Assembly (NCBI RefSeq): GCF_000817735.3
Contig: NZ_JTJC03000002.1
Span: forward strand, 628,242-692,241
DNA length: 64,000 bases
Direction of reading: 5' to 3'
DNA from: Scytonema millei VB511283
Lineage (GTDB): Bacteria; Cyanobacteriota; Cyanobacteriia; Cyanobacteriales; Chroococcidiopsidaceae
Translations under genes and position numbers: made by a program
Notes under the pieces: model-generated
Told to the model about the DNA's origin: nothing
The model's database searches: none
What the model saw: the letters and a program-made list of their open reading frames with translations, nothing else
Shown: positions 27,133 through 36,947 of the stretch, one piece after another
Layout: the number at the start of each line of letters is the position of its first letter
Position numbering within the stretch: the first letter of the stretch is position 1

Positions 27133-30100
27133 TTGCCTGAGCCAGACTTGAACTCAACGAGTTCTATTAAAGTCTTTGGCTTTGTGTCAAAAGTTCTGAT
27201 TAGTCAATATCAAGCAGAAAGAGCAAGAATTATCCGCTCTGAAGGAACATTTCAAACAGATTCTTTGCGGATTGCTTTTCAAAAACTATTACATGAATAC
27301 TGCAAAAGTAAAGATTTTCAACTAATTCCCGAGTTAGATTATCAAACTAGAATTGGTAGAATTATTTACCCCAATGGTACAGTTAAAGATGCTCTGCGCC
27401 TAAATTGGGGTTATTGGAATAGAGAAGCTAATAATTTAGACCGAGAAATTGAAAATAAACTATCTCAAGGATATCCAGATAGCAATATTTTATTTGAAGA
27501 CTCACAAACGGCAGTTTTAATTCAAGCTGGAACTGAAGTGATGCGCATTTCCATGCAAGATGGAGACGCACTAGAGCAAATTCTCAATCGTTTTCTCAAC
27601 TATGTTCCTCCAGAAGTCAGAGATTTTCGCGCTGCGATTGAGACGTTCAAGCAAGACTTACCAACAATTCTCAATACACTACGAGACATGTTGGAACAAC
27701 AAAGCGCTAGAAATCCAGAATTTCAAAGGGCAAAACATCAAATTTGGGAAATTTGCAAAGAATCAATTAATCCTGAAATTTCTTTATTAGATATTCGGGA
27801 AATGATGGTTCAGCATATTCTAACGGAAGATATTTTTATCAATGTATTTAATGAAGCTCAACATCATCAAGAAAATAATATTGCTCGCGAATTACAACAA
27901 GCTTTAAATACCTTTTTGACAAGTAGTACAAAAAATAATCTGCTTAGTACCATAGAACGTTATTATGGTGTGATTAGAAGAAATGCTAATAATATCTACA
28001 ACCATTATGAAAAACAAAAGTTTTTAAAAGCTATTTATGAGAACTTTTATCAAGCATATAACCCCCAGGTAGCCGATCGCTTGGGAATTTTTTATACACC
28101 AAATGAGGTAGTGCGTTTTATCATTGAAAGCGTAGATAATTTACTAGAACGGTATTTTCGCAAGAAATTAGCTTCAAAAAATATCGAGATTCTCGATCCC
28201 GCAACTGGTACGGGAACTTTCATCACTGAATTAATTGAATACTTACCGAAGAATAAACTCACATACAAGTATAAAAACGAAATTTTTTGTAACGAGATTG
28301 CAATTTTACCTTATTACATAGCTAATCTGAATGTTGAATTTACTTACAAGCAAAAAATGGGGAGATATGAAGAATTTAAAAATATTTGTTTTGTCGATAC
28401 TCTAGAACACGCTTTTTTTGAAGGTAAGCAAGAAGATTTATTGAGCTTAAATATAGAAAACAACGAACGCATTCAACGCCAAAACAATCGCACCATTTCT
28501 GTAATTATTGGCAATCCTCCATATCATGCCGATCGCAACATTAGTTATACCGCGATCGATCGCCGCGTGAAAGAGACTTATATTAGAAATAGTCAAGCGC
28601 GGAAAACGAAAGCATACGATCTATACACTCGGTTTCTGCGTTGGGCATCCGATCGCTTGGGTAAAAATGGTATTATTGCTTTTGTTTCTAATAACTCTTT
28701 TATCGATGCTCGAACTTACGATGGCTTGAGAAAAGTCCTTGTTGAAGAATTTAACGAAATTTATATTATTAATCTTAAAGGTAACGCTCGCACGAGTGGC
28801 GATCGCAGGCATCGAGAAGGAGGTAATATATTTAATGATAAAATTCGTGTGGGAATTGCTGTTTATTTTTTAGTTAGAAAAGAACGTAGTTGCGGTTGTC
28901 AAATTTATTATCATGCTCTCCCTAACTACGCTACTACAGAGGAGAAAAATCTTTATTTAAGCGAACGGAAGTTTTCAGAAATTCAGTTCGAGCAGATCGT
29001 ACCAGATGCAGATAATAATTGGCTCGGTCAAGTAGATAATGATTTTTATACTCTCATCCCCCTCGCCGATCGCGAAACTAAGTTTAGTAAAACGCAACAG
29101 GAAGTCAAAGCGGTTTTTAAATTATTTACCCTTGGGGTTATTACTGCTAGAGATGAATGGGTGTATGCCGAGTCAGAAACTGCTCTAGAACAAAAAGTTA
29201 GATTCTTTATTGGTATTTATAATCAAGCAGTTGATAACCGAAACGCACGGGACAATTTCGATCGTACTATCAAATGGACGAGAAGATTAAAAAGGTATCT
29301 AAATCGAAGCATAAGATATCAATTTAAAACTAACAATATTCAAGACTGTTTATACAGACCATTTGTGACTAAAAAATTGTACTTTAGTCCAGGGTTGAAT
29401 GAGATGCAATATCAGCTAGGGCAAGTATTTGACAGCAACCGCCAAAATTTACTCATCGGTTTTACTGCACCTGGTTCAACTAAATCATTCATGACTTTAG
29501 CAAGCGATCGCATTCCAGATTATCATCTTATCGGTGATTCGCAATGCCTGCCTCTATATCGCTACGATGAAAATGGCAATTGCATTGATAATATTACCGA
29601 TTGGGGACTGGAGCAATTTCAAAATCATTACAACGAAGCAATTACAAAATTAGAGATTTTTCATTATACCTATGCCGTTCTACACTATCCTGCATATCGC
29701 ACAACATATCAGCAGAATTTAAACAGAGATTTTCCCCGCTTACCTTTCTACAACAATTTTCAACAGTGGGTGAATTGGGGACAACGGTTAATAGAATTAC
29801 ATATTAATTATGAAACAGTAGCACTCTATCCCCTCCAGCGCATCGATCTCCCAACACGCAACGCTATGAAAGTGAAATTGAAAGCAGATCGCGATCGCGG
29901 CAGAATTATTATAGATCCGGTGACAACCTTAGAAGGTATTCCCACAACAGCTTGGGAATATATGTTAGGAAACCACTCAGCTTTAGAGTGGGTGTTAGAG
30001 CAATATAAAGAGAAGAAACCTAAAGACGCAACTGTAGCCGCCAGATTTTATACTTACCGCTTTGCCAATTATAAAGAGCAAGCGATCGCATTGTTGCAAA

Positions 30101-30156
30101 GAGTCTGTACTGTCAGCGTCGAGACAATGCGGATCGTGCGAGAAATGAACAGTTAG
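27133..30156 (+). CDS. Type ISP-like restriction/modification N6-adenine methylase protein
   Basis: 1007 residues. An N-terminal nuclease-like region (ILFEDSQTAVLIQAG, about 115-130) and a helical linker are followed by a class gamma N6-adenine methylase: YTPNEVVRFIIESV, ILDPATGTGTFITELIE (about 353-369), VIIGNPPYHADRN (Asn461 of NPPY). A long C-terminal part should be the target recognition domain. No helicase motifs are present, so this is the short single-chain form. The start is TTG with a stop two codons upstream; no better start is apparent. The segment expected to carry a Glu-x-Lys nuclease motif reads GYWNREANNLD. HIP1 sites inside suggest long residence. Confidence 0.85.
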   Translation: MPEPDLNSTSSIKVFGFVSKVLISQYQAERARIIRSEGTFQTDSLRIAFQKLLHEYCKSKDFQLIPELDYQTRIGRIIYPNGTVKDALRLNWGYWNREANNLDREIENKLSQGYPDSNILFEDSQTAVLIQAGTEVMRISMQDGDALEQILNRFLNYVPPEVRDFRAAIETFKQDLPTILNTLRDMLEQQSARNPEFQRAKHQIWEICKESINPEISLLDIREMMVQHILTEDIFINVFNEAQHHQENNIARELQQALNTFLTSSTKNNLLSTIERYYGVIRRNANNIYNHYEKQKFLKAIYENFYQAYNPQVADRLGIFYTPNEVVRFIIESVDNLLERYFRKKLASKNIEILDPATGTGTFITELIEYLPKNKLTYKYKNEIFCNEIAILPYYIANLNVEFTYKQKMGRYEEFKNICFVDTLEHAFFEGKQEDLLSLNIENNERIQRQNNRTISVIIGNPPYHADRNISYTAIDRRVKETYIRNSQARKTKAYDLYTRFLRWASDRLGKNGIIAFVSNNSFIDARTYDGLRKVLVEEFNEIYIINLKGNARTSGDRRHREGGNIFNDKIRVGIAVYFLVRKERSCGCQIYYHALPNYATTEEKNLYLSERKFSEIQFEQIVPDADNNWLGQVDNDFYTLIPLADRETKFSKTQQEVKAVFKLFTLGVITARDEWVYAESETALEQKVRFFIGIYNQAVDNRNARDNFDRTIKWTRRLKRYLNRSIRYQFKTNNIQDCLYRPFVTKKLYFSPGLNEMQYQLGQVFDSNRQNLLIGFTAPGSTKSFMTLASDRIPDYHLIGDSQCLPLYRYDENGNCIDNITDWGLEQFQNHYNEAITKLEIFHYTYAVLHYPAYRTTYQQNLNRDFPRLPFYNNFQQWVNWGQRLIELHINYETVALYPLQRIDLPTRNAMKVKLKADRDRGRIIIDPVTTLEGIPTTAWEYMLGNHSALEWVLEQYKEKKPKDATVAARFYTYRFANYKEQAIALLQRVCTVSVETMRIVREMNS

Positions 30157-30182
30157 TAAAACTACAATTAAAACATAGATAT

Positions 30183-30213
30183 GTAGGGGCGCACAGCTGT
30201 AGTGCGCCCCTAC
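30183..30213. repeat. GC-rich palindrome with an internal three-base insertion
   Basis: GTAGGGGCGCACAGCTGT then AGTGCGCCCCTAC; the right arm carries extra bases relative to the perfect copies. Located 27 bases after the methylase stop codon. Confidence 0.75.
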
Positions 30214-30333
30214 TTACATTTTGCACATCACAAAAGCCACGATCGCGCAATTCGTATATTTACTGAAGTGATTAGAAAATTGTTAAGCCAAAATCAACGC
30301 AAGTGGACTTACCATTTTGCGAGATAACAGGCA

Positions 30334-32757
30334 ATGATTGTTCAAGCGCCTCAGCCTAACGTACAAAATTTGCAGCAAGAAGCGATCGCTTTATTCAAGG
30401 AAATTGGTTTTCTGATGGATAACGCCGCCAGCGCGCTCAGCACTGATAGTTCTAGCGATAAGTACAAAGACTTTCAGCAAGAGGTCTTGAGTGTATCTCA
30501 CAATGTGGAAAAATTAGAGCTGATGATGGCGATCGTTGCGCCGATGAAGGCTGGTAAGTCCACAATTATCAACGCCATTGCCGGACAGGAAATTCTTCCT
30601 AGTCGCAATGCAGCAATGACAACCCTACCAACACAAATTATTTTTAACCCGGATTTGACTCAGCCAACCTTAACCCTGAGTCCCGAAATTATCTCTGTTT
30701 ATCAACAAACGCTTCAGGCTTTACAAACAAAGATTCAAGCTTTGGGAATGCAGCGCATCCAAGATAAGATCGCGCAATATCCGCATTTACAAGATTTGCT
30801 GCCCAAAATTCAAGACCCCACAAGTCTACAGTTGCAGGAAATAACCTCTGGACGAGAGGAAATTATTCAGGTATTGATGAGTTTGAATGATATCGTTCGC
30901 CTTTGCAATACCATTGACCCATCTACAGACCCCTTGGGAAGGCTTACAGAAGTTCCCTGCATTCAGGTTCCACTCGGGCGATCGCGCAATTTATCTTCAG
31001 AGGATACAGCTAATAATAAGCCAGATCTAATTGGAAATTTGGTCATTGTCGATACCCCTGGACCCAACGAAGCGGGAGAAAACCTTAAACTTGCTACAGT
31101 AGTCGCCGAACAACTCAAGCAAAGCTCGATGGTGTTGATCGTTCTTGACTTCACCCAGTTGAAAACAGAAGCCGCCGAACAGGTAAAACGAGACGTACAA
31201 AGAGTTATCGATCTACGGGGTAAAGATAACCTGTACATTTTAGTGAACAAAGTCGATCAACGGCGCGAAGGCGACATGACATCAGAACAGCTGCGCCAAT
31301 TTATTGCAGCTGAATTTGGCATTGGCGATGACGATACAAACCAAGTATTTGAAGTCTCAGCTAGAAGGGCATTTTCTGCCGCTCACTTTACCCACGAACT
31401 AGAGCAGCACCCCGATCTTACTCTGAGTGAGATTCCCGCAGCACGGGTATTAGCTCAAGAAGTCTTCGGGATTGATTGGGAAGAAGAACTAGCAGAAGTC
31501 ACCTCAGAAGAAATTCGCAAAAAAGCGCAAAAATTATGGAATAAGTCTGGTTTTGAGCCATTTTTAGAAAAAGCTGTAAAAGCATTGATGGAGCGCGCCG
31601 CACCTAAGTGTTTGAAATCTGCCCTTAATCTCGGTCGCAGTCGTTTGGTACAACTAAGGGATGAAGTCAAACTCCGCAGTAGTGCCATTTGTCAAGATGC
31701 AGAGAAATTGCAGCTAGAGTTATATGCGCTAGAAGCCGATTTGCATCGCCTCGAATTGTGTCGCAGCCGCCTCAAGGATGTCGATTCGATCAAATCTCAA
31801 CTGCATCAAAATCTCCACGAACTGTTGCAAGTGCTGAAAAAAGAAGCAACTGTGAATTTAGAAATTTTCTTTGCCAAAGAAGAGTACCAACGGGCTGACT
31901 TAATTAAAAAGATGGACATGAGAGCGCGGGAACTTTTCTTAACTAATATTGGTGACTTTGAACTTTTTCCTAAGTGGGTATCGTCGCGTCTTAAATCGCA
32001 AGTTGAGTTTAAAACTTCTGGTTTATTTGAATTTGAGAGTCCCGAAGTAGCAGAAGAGTTTGTCGATCAGGCAGTCACGTATGTTAAACAGAGGGCAGAT
32101 AGTTTATTAAGCAGCGTCCGCGCTCGCACGAGTCAAGAAATCGAACAGGCGCGTCAAAGCCTATTAGAGCTTCTAGAACAAGAAACAAAGCCAATTATTG
32201 AAGGAGCTTGTCAGCGATTAAATGAAGCTTTCAACTTAGATTTATCTCTGCCGACAATGCAGTGGGAGTCTTTTGAGACAATGGGTTTTGTCAGACCTCC
32301 AGTTAAAAGGCAAAGTCGATTTGTCGATCGCGGTAATGTGGAAGTATTAAGAAATCAGCGTCAGTGGTGGCATTGGTTGTGGATAGTTCCCGTAGAAGTC
32401 AAAGTTCAGATCCGACGACCGCGAGTGATTGAAGATTACTATACTGTATCTTTAAATACGCTAATTGCCAAAGTGAATCAATCGATTGAAGGCAGTATTG
32501 ATAATATTAACTTGGAGATCGAGAAATATCTCGATAAAGATTTTCAGCAAAGAGTAGATGTATTTTTTGCAAATCTCGATACCTTTCTCCACAATTATAG
32601 AGATAATTTAAGTCAAGCTCAGGCAGATCAAAAACTATCTCTAGAAGAGAAAGAAAAATTGGTAGAAGAATTGAGTTTTCTTCTACCTGAAGCCACAGCG
32701 CAAATCCAAACCGCAGAGACCTATATTGAATATACAGACCAAATGCTGAGTGACTAG
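30334..32757 (+). CDS. Dynamin-like large GTPase
   Basis: 807 residues. The GTPase domain has the P-loop APMKAGKSTIINAI (about 70-83), MTTLPTQIIF for switch I, LVIVDTPGPNEAG for G3 (about 240) and ILVNKVDQRREGD for G4 (about 305). The remainder is long helical bundle and coiled coil (e.g. LQLELYALEADLHRLELCRSRLK). A Trp-rich patch (QRQWWHWLWIVPVEV, about 678-692) could be the membrane-contact paddle seen in bacterial dynamins. Such proteins remodel membranes and some have been linked to phage tolerance. It follows the methylase gene by 178 bp on the same strand. Confidence 0.88.
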   Translation: MIVQAPQPNVQNLQQEAIALFKEIGFLMDNAASALSTDSSSDKYKDFQQEVLSVSHNVEKLELMMAIVAPMKAGKSTIINAIAGQEILPSRNAAMTTLPTQIIFNPDLTQPTLTLSPEIISVYQQTLQALQTKIQALGMQRIQDKIAQYPHLQDLLPKIQDPTSLQLQEITSGREEIIQVLMSLNDIVRLCNTIDPSTDPLGRLTEVPCIQVPLGRSRNLSSEDTANNKPDLIGNLVIVDTPGPNEAGENLKLATVVAEQLKQSSMVLIVLDFTQLKTEAAEQVKRDVQRVIDLRGKDNLYILVNKVDQRREGDMTSEQLRQFIAAEFGIGDDDTNQVFEVSARRAFSAAHFTHELEQHPDLTLSEIPAARVLAQEVFGIDWEEELAEVTSEEIRKKAQKLWNKSGFEPFLEKAVKALMERAAPKCLKSALNLGRSRLVQLRDEVKLRSSAICQDAEKLQLELYALEADLHRLELCRSRLKDVDSIKSQLHQNLHELLQVLKKEATVNLEIFFAKEEYQRADLIKKMDMRARELFLTNIGDFELFPKWVSSRLKSQVEFKTSGLFEFESPEVAEEFVDQAVTYVKQRADSLLSSVRARTSQEIEQARQSLLELLEQETKPIIEGACQRLNEAFNLDLSLPTMQWESFETMGFVRPPVKRQSRFVDRGNVEVLRNQRQWWHWLWIVPVEVKVQIRRPRVIEDYYTVSLNTLIAKVNQSIEGSIDNINLEIEKYLDKDFQQRVDVFFANLDTFLHNYRDNLSQAQADQKLSLEEKEKLVEELSFLLPEATAQIQTAETYIEYTDQMLSD

Positions 32758-32849
32758 TGCAAGAGGACAAGGTGGACAACCTAGACAAGGGAGACAAGGG
32801 GATAATTCTAGCCACTAATCACCAGCCACCAGTCACTCACCCGACTGCC

Positions 32850-33536
32850 TCATTTTGCAGTAGCGCTATTACCCGTTTGTTTTTGTGCTTGTTGCAAATG
32901 CTCTTGCACTGTGGGTAAGACTTTAGCAGCAAAAGCTTTTAAATCTGGGTCTTGACCTTGTTTCGCCTGCTGGCTGAATAAAGCTTCTTGCTGGGCGTGG
33001 GCTTTAACTCCTGCCTCGTTCATATATGCCTTATCAAAAGCGCTGCCAGAAAGCTTTGATAGCTTTGCCCGTACAGCTTCATTTTTTTGACCGATCGTTT
33101 TTGGTGGAGTTACACCTTTTTGTTTTGCCAAAGCCATTAGCTCTTGATTAACTTTAGTATGCTCGTCAATCATCTGCTGAGCATAATCTTTTACCTCTTG
33201 GCTAGAGGCGCGTTGCAAGGCAAGTTTTCCGAGTTGGACTTCTGCCATTCCCCCTTGGGCTGCTTCAGCAATAAACTGCCGATCTTGAGTGCTGAGTTGC
33301 TGATTTTGCCCTGTTGTACTGGGTTGAGTCTGAGTTGAATCGCGATTAGGTTGGTTGATGCTGGGATTCGACTCAGTTGCACCTGGTTTAGAGCGAGTTG
33401 CATCAGGAACAGGTTGCGTCGTTGTCCCAGGAGAAGACTGAGTTGGAGATTGACTCGATTGTGCTAAGGTTTTGTATTCTAAAGAGACAAACAACCCGAC
33501 TGCCACAAGAGCAGCAGAGACAATTTTACGTTGCAT
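32850..33536 (-). CDS. DUF4142 protein, exported
   Basis: 228 residues. A signal peptide (KIVSAALVAVGLFVSLEYKTLAQ) is followed by a low-complexity Ser/Thr/Gln/Pro linker (about 25-80), then the DUF4142 helical bundle: DRQFIAEAAQGGMAEVQLGKLALQRASSQEVKDYAQQMIDEHTKVNQELMALAKQKG and AYMNEAGVKAHAQQEALF. DUF4142 folds are ferritin-like four-helix bundles of unknown function, common in envelope and stress-related proteins. Convergent with the dynamin gene; the gap contains CACCAGCCACCAG-type repeats. Confidence 0.88.
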   Translation of the reverse strand: MQRKIVSAALVAVGLFVSLEYKTLAQSSQSPTQSSPGTTTQPVPDATRSKPGATESNPSINQPNRDSTQTQPSTTGQNQQLSTQDRQFIAEAAQGGMAEVQLGKLALQRASSQEVKDYAQQMIDEHTKVNQELMALAKQKGVTPPKTIGQKNEAVRAKLSKLSGSAFDKAYMNEAGVKAHAQQEALFSQQAKQGQDPDLKAFAAKVLPTVQEHLQQAQKQTGNSATAK

Positions 33537-34005
33537 TGTTACTAAACTTCCTTGCTTTGTAATGCTTATGTATTCCTCACACCCTCAGTCATGCCGTCAA
33601 GAGACTGACAGATCGCGGGTGTTTGTTAAGCGATTGTTAAAGATGCGGCGATCGCATTTGACTAGTACATCTGCTTCGCTCACACCTATTCTCTATTTGC
33701 AATCTCCCAGCGATCGCCAACCTCTACCTGAAGAGTCATTCGTCATTCGTCATTCGTCATTCGTCATTTGTTATATTGACTACAAAAAATCAGTTATCAG
33801 TTATCAGTTATCAGTTATCAGTTATCAGGGAGCAGGGAGCAGGGAGCAGGGAGCAGGGGGAAGAAAGCTGAGGGAGCTGAGGGAGCAACAACCGTCTTCA
33901 CGTAGCTTGCTTCCCCGAAGGGGTAGTGTAGCGAGCGCGTTTACCGTTAACCGTCAACAATCAACAATCAACTACCAACTACCACGTAACAACAACGAAT
34001 TTAAG
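33537..34005. other. Composite repeat block upstream of the propeller protein
   Basis: 469 bp almost wholly made of repeats: TCATTCG heptads (about 33735-33770), TTATCAG heptads (33790-33827), GGGAGCA heptads (33828-33858), a GGGAGCTGA unit, an imperfect stem with CCCCGAAGGGG (about 33912-33922), and GTTAACCGTC/CAACAATCAA units. An open frame runs through it into the next gene but only reads repeat sequence. Confidence 0.75.
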
Positions 34006-35535
34006 ATGTCAGCTACTAAGTCTTGGTTCCAACCCATCGATCGCGTGGCGATCGCCCTGATATTCATTCTCAGTCTGCTGATTGGACTGTTGGTGTGGCG
34101 CGGGGATACAGTTGCACCCAAAGTGAGAGATTTTAGTTGGCAAGCTAAACAGATCGGTGCTGGCGATCGCTCTTTTAGCCTCACGTTTAGCCGTCCGATG
34201 AATACTAACAGCGTCGAGGCAAACTTACAAATCGATCCGCCACTACCAGGTAAAGTCAGTTGGGCAGGACGACGGTTAGCGTATACTTTGCTAGAACCAG
34301 CACCCTATGGCGCGACGTATCGCGTGCAGTTACGCTTTGCAAGGGATAAGTTTACACCTGAAACAGATCTGGGGCGGATGCTACAACCTTTTGAGGCAAC
34401 TTTTAGTACCCGCGATCGCGCTTTTGTCTATCTTGGTGTAGAAGGAGAGGAACAAGGCAGACTCGTCCTTTACAATTTCACCCAGCAGAAAAAAACGATT
34501 CTCACGCCGAAAAATCTAGCAGTCGTTGACTATAAGCTTTATCCTCACGGTGACAAAATTCTCTTTTCTGCTAGCGATCGCCAGAGCCAAAATCGACAAA
34601 ATCAAAATCCCCAAGGGTTACTTTCTGCCCAAATTTATACTGTCACGACCGGAATTTCTACCCCCGATCCGGATCGGACTCACTGGTTTTCTTTCTTGAA
34701 TCGTCAACAAGTCCCGTCTCCAGGCAAAATTGACCTAGTTCTAGATAACAAAGACTATCAAAATCTCAAATTTGACTTGTCTCCCGATGGCAATACTATA
34801 TTGGTGCAGCGTGTCAGCCAGCGTCAATCCGATCGATTTGGTTTTTGGATCGTCCGTCCCAATTCTCCGCCGCAAGAAATGGAAACGGAACCAGGGGGAG
34901 ACTTTTTAATTACTCCTGACAGTCAAACAGTGGCAGTTGCCCAAGGACAAGGAGTCGCAATTTTACCTTTACAAGCTGATGCAAAAAAGCCCTTAGAATT
35001 TCTCCCTCAATTTGGTATGGTACTGGACTTTGCTCCTGATGGTACGCAAGGGGCAATGGTGCGGTTTAATTCTGATTACACGCGATCGCTATTTTTAGTT
35101 ACAAACCAAGGGGTACAAAGAGAATTATTCCGCACGACTGGTTCTATTCTCAGCGCCCAGTTCGATCCTCGTACCGGAATTCTCTACTGCTTGCTGACGC
35201 AGTTAATGCAGGGAAATACTTATGAGGAACAGCCGTATTTAAGCGCGATCGATCTCAAAACAGGAAAACAAACACCTTTAGTGGTGCTACCCAATCAAAG
35301 AGATATTCAGTTAAGTCTAGCGCCCGATGGCTTGGGTTTACTATTCGATCAAGTCGTGACAGCAGCCAACGCTAACCCATCTCCAACTTTACCCCGTACC
35401 GAGCAAGGACAGGCGATCGCCACCAGTCATTTATGGCTACTCCCACTCCCTGAAACTATAGATGCGAATCTCGCCAACCAATTGCGACCCGAACAGTTGC
35501 CCTTACCTGGCTTTCGTCCCAGATGGATACCTTAG
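34006..35535 (+). CDS. Membrane-anchored protein with Ig-like and propeller-like regions
   Basis: 509 residues from ATG 34006. One membrane helix (VAIALIFILSLLIGLLVW, about 14-31) anchors an extracytoplasmic part. FSWQAKQIGAGDRSFSLTFSRPMNTNSVEANLQIDPPLPGKVSWAGRRLAYTLLEPAPYGATYRV matches the bacterial Ig-like (SbsA/CalX-type) pattern, and the rest has repeating segments such as KLYPHGDKILFSASDRQ, FDLSPDGNTILVQRVS and LLFDQVV that recall TolB/PD40 propeller blades. The frame continues upstream but only through repeats. Role unknown; possibly envelope-bound ligand or protein binding. Confidence 0.75.
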   Translation: MSATKSWFQPIDRVAIALIFILSLLIGLLVWRGDTVAPKVRDFSWQAKQIGAGDRSFSLTFSRPMNTNSVEANLQIDPPLPGKVSWAGRRLAYTLLEPAPYGATYRVQLRFARDKFTPETDLGRMLQPFEATFSTRDRAFVYLGVEGEEQGRLVLYNFTQQKKTILTPKNLAVVDYKLYPHGDKILFSASDRQSQNRQNQNPQGLLSAQIYTVTTGISTPDPDRTHWFSFLNRQQVPSPGKIDLVLDNKDYQNLKFDLSPDGNTILVQRVSQRQSDRFGFWIVRPNSPPQEMETEPGGDFLITPDSQTVAVAQGQGVAILPLQADAKKPLEFLPQFGMVLDFAPDGTQGAMVRFNSDYTRSLFLVTNQGVQRELFRTTGSILSAQFDPRTGILYCLLTQLMQGNTYEEQPYLSAIDLKTGKQTPLVVLPNQRDIQLSLAPDGLGLLFDQVVTAANANPSPTLPRTEQGQAIATSHLWLLPLPETIDANLANQLRPEQLPLPGFRPRWIP

Positions 35536-35537
35536 TC

Positions 35538-36947
35538 TCAAATCAAAGCCTTCAGTAACGCTTGCAATTTCAACTGGACTTCGGCAATTTCTCGATCGGG
35601 ATTAGAGCCAGCAACAATTCCAGCACCAGCATACAACCTCGCGCGATCGCCATCAATTAAAGCCGAACGAATTCCCACAATAAACTCGCTATCTCCTTGA
35701 TGATTTACCCAACCTAAAGGTGCGGCATATAAACCTCTTTCAAATTTTTCGTAGGTGCGAATTTTTTTACAAGCGAGTTGTCTGCTAACTCCCCCTACTG
35801 CTGGAGTTGGATGTAAAGCGGCAACAATTTCTAATGGATGAACGTTTAGGGGAACTCTAGCTTGAATTGGTGTCCATAAATGTTGAATATTGGCTAGTCG
35901 CCGTAACCGAGGCGATAGTAATTGTGGAGCAATACTCAGTTCTTGCAAACTTTGCGTAATAAAGTCAATTACGACTCGGTGTTCGTGCCTTTCTTTTTCA
36001 CTCTGCAATAATTGATTTGCTAATACTGCATCTTCCGCCGTTGTTTTTCCTCGCGAAATTGAACCAGCTAATGCATCGGTAAATAGTTGGCGATCGCGAA
36101 TGCTAATTAATCGTTCTGGACTTGCGCCGATAAAGTTTTGTCCTTTCCCATTGTGAGTAGAAAACACATAACAATCGGGATACATTTGTCGCAAGCGGTT
36201 GAGGCAATTAAATAAGTTAAAGTCTGTATTTACCTGCACATCAATTGCATGAGCCAGAACGACTTTACTTAGTTGTTGTTTGTAAATTAATTCCGAACAA
36301 TCAATGACTGCTTGTTTAAAGCGAGCGATACTACTAACATTGACTTGACTGAATTCTCGTTGAAAATGATTTTCTTCATTTTCTGGCTGTTCTATTGAGG
36401 TAATCTCATGAATCTTACGCCATAAGTGTTGGATGAATATATCTATATTTGTATCTGCTTCAATTGGCAAGTTAGCAACTAATACGCAGCGATCGCCTTG
36501 TCTAGCAATCTGCCAACGGGGGAGAAACACTGTAGCGACTGGAAAGGGAGAATCTGCTGTAGCCTCTGAGAAAAAACTAAAACTACAAAAGAAATGTGGT
36601 TTAGCAAAAGTATGGTTAGAAGAATCAAAAATCTCAATCTCTTTTAAACAAGAGCAAATAAACTTTTGAGTCAGATGAAAACGATTTGCACCTGCCAATT
36701 GTAACTGTGCTACAGCATCAATAGCAGCGATCGCCTCTCCTTTGCTTTTATTCTCAAAATAGAAATTTAATTGACGGGGTCGAGCTAGTTTTTCTAGTAC
36801 AACCAGCGGATCGATCGAATCGATCTCCAGAGAAATGCTGACGATTTGAGAGCAATTTCGATCGCAGTTTTTTTGCGAAGCTACAAGAAACTGGTATAGC
36901 TTCTGGCAGTTTAAGTGGTAGTTGGCAGGGCGCGGTAAAAGGAGCAT
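35538..36947 (-). CDS. menF: Isochorismate synthase MenF
   Basis: 469 residues of the chorismate-binding family. NFIGASPERLISIRDRQLFTDALAGSISRG, KERHEHRVVIDFI, HLWTPIQARV, LEIVAALHPTPAVGG and FIVGIRSALIDGDRARLYAGAGIVAGSNPDRE give the Mg2+-binding Glu residues and the active-site fold. It converts chorismate to isochorismate, the first step to phylloquinone. Divergent from menA (397 bp apart) in a cluster holding menA, menC, menE and a DHNA-CoA thioesterase. The N-terminal third is variable, as is usual. Its stop lies 3 bp past the stop of the convergent propeller gene. Confidence 0.93.
   Translation of the reverse strand: MLLLPRPANYHLNCQKLYQFLVASQKNCDRNCSQIVSISLEIDSIDPLVVLEKLARPRQLNFYFENKSKGEAIAAIDAVAQLQLAGANRFHLTQKFICSCLKEIEIFDSSNHTFAKPHFFCSFSFFSEATADSPFPVATVFLPRWQIARQGDRCVLVANLPIEADTNIDIFIQHLWRKIHEITSIEQPENEENHFQREFSQVNVSSIARFKQAVIDCSELIYKQQLSKVVLAHAIDVQVNTDFNLFNCLNRLRQMYPDCYVFSTHNGKGQNFIGASPERLISIRDRQLFTDALAGSISRGKTTAEDAVLANQLLQSEKERHEHRVVIDFITQSLQELSIAPQLLSPRLRRLANIQHLWTPIQARVPLNVHPLEIVAALHPTPAVGGVSRQLACKKIRTYEKFERGLYAAPLGWVNHQGDSEFIVGIRSALIDGDRARLYAGAGIVAGSNPDREIAEVQLKLQALLKALI

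Noticed and set aside
33472-34005. Upstream extension of the propeller-like protein by 178 residues
   Set aside because: It reads only tandem repeats (SYQLSVISYQ, GAGSREQGAG) and overlaps the start of the DUF4142 gene; the ATG at 34006 begins a normal membrane anchor.
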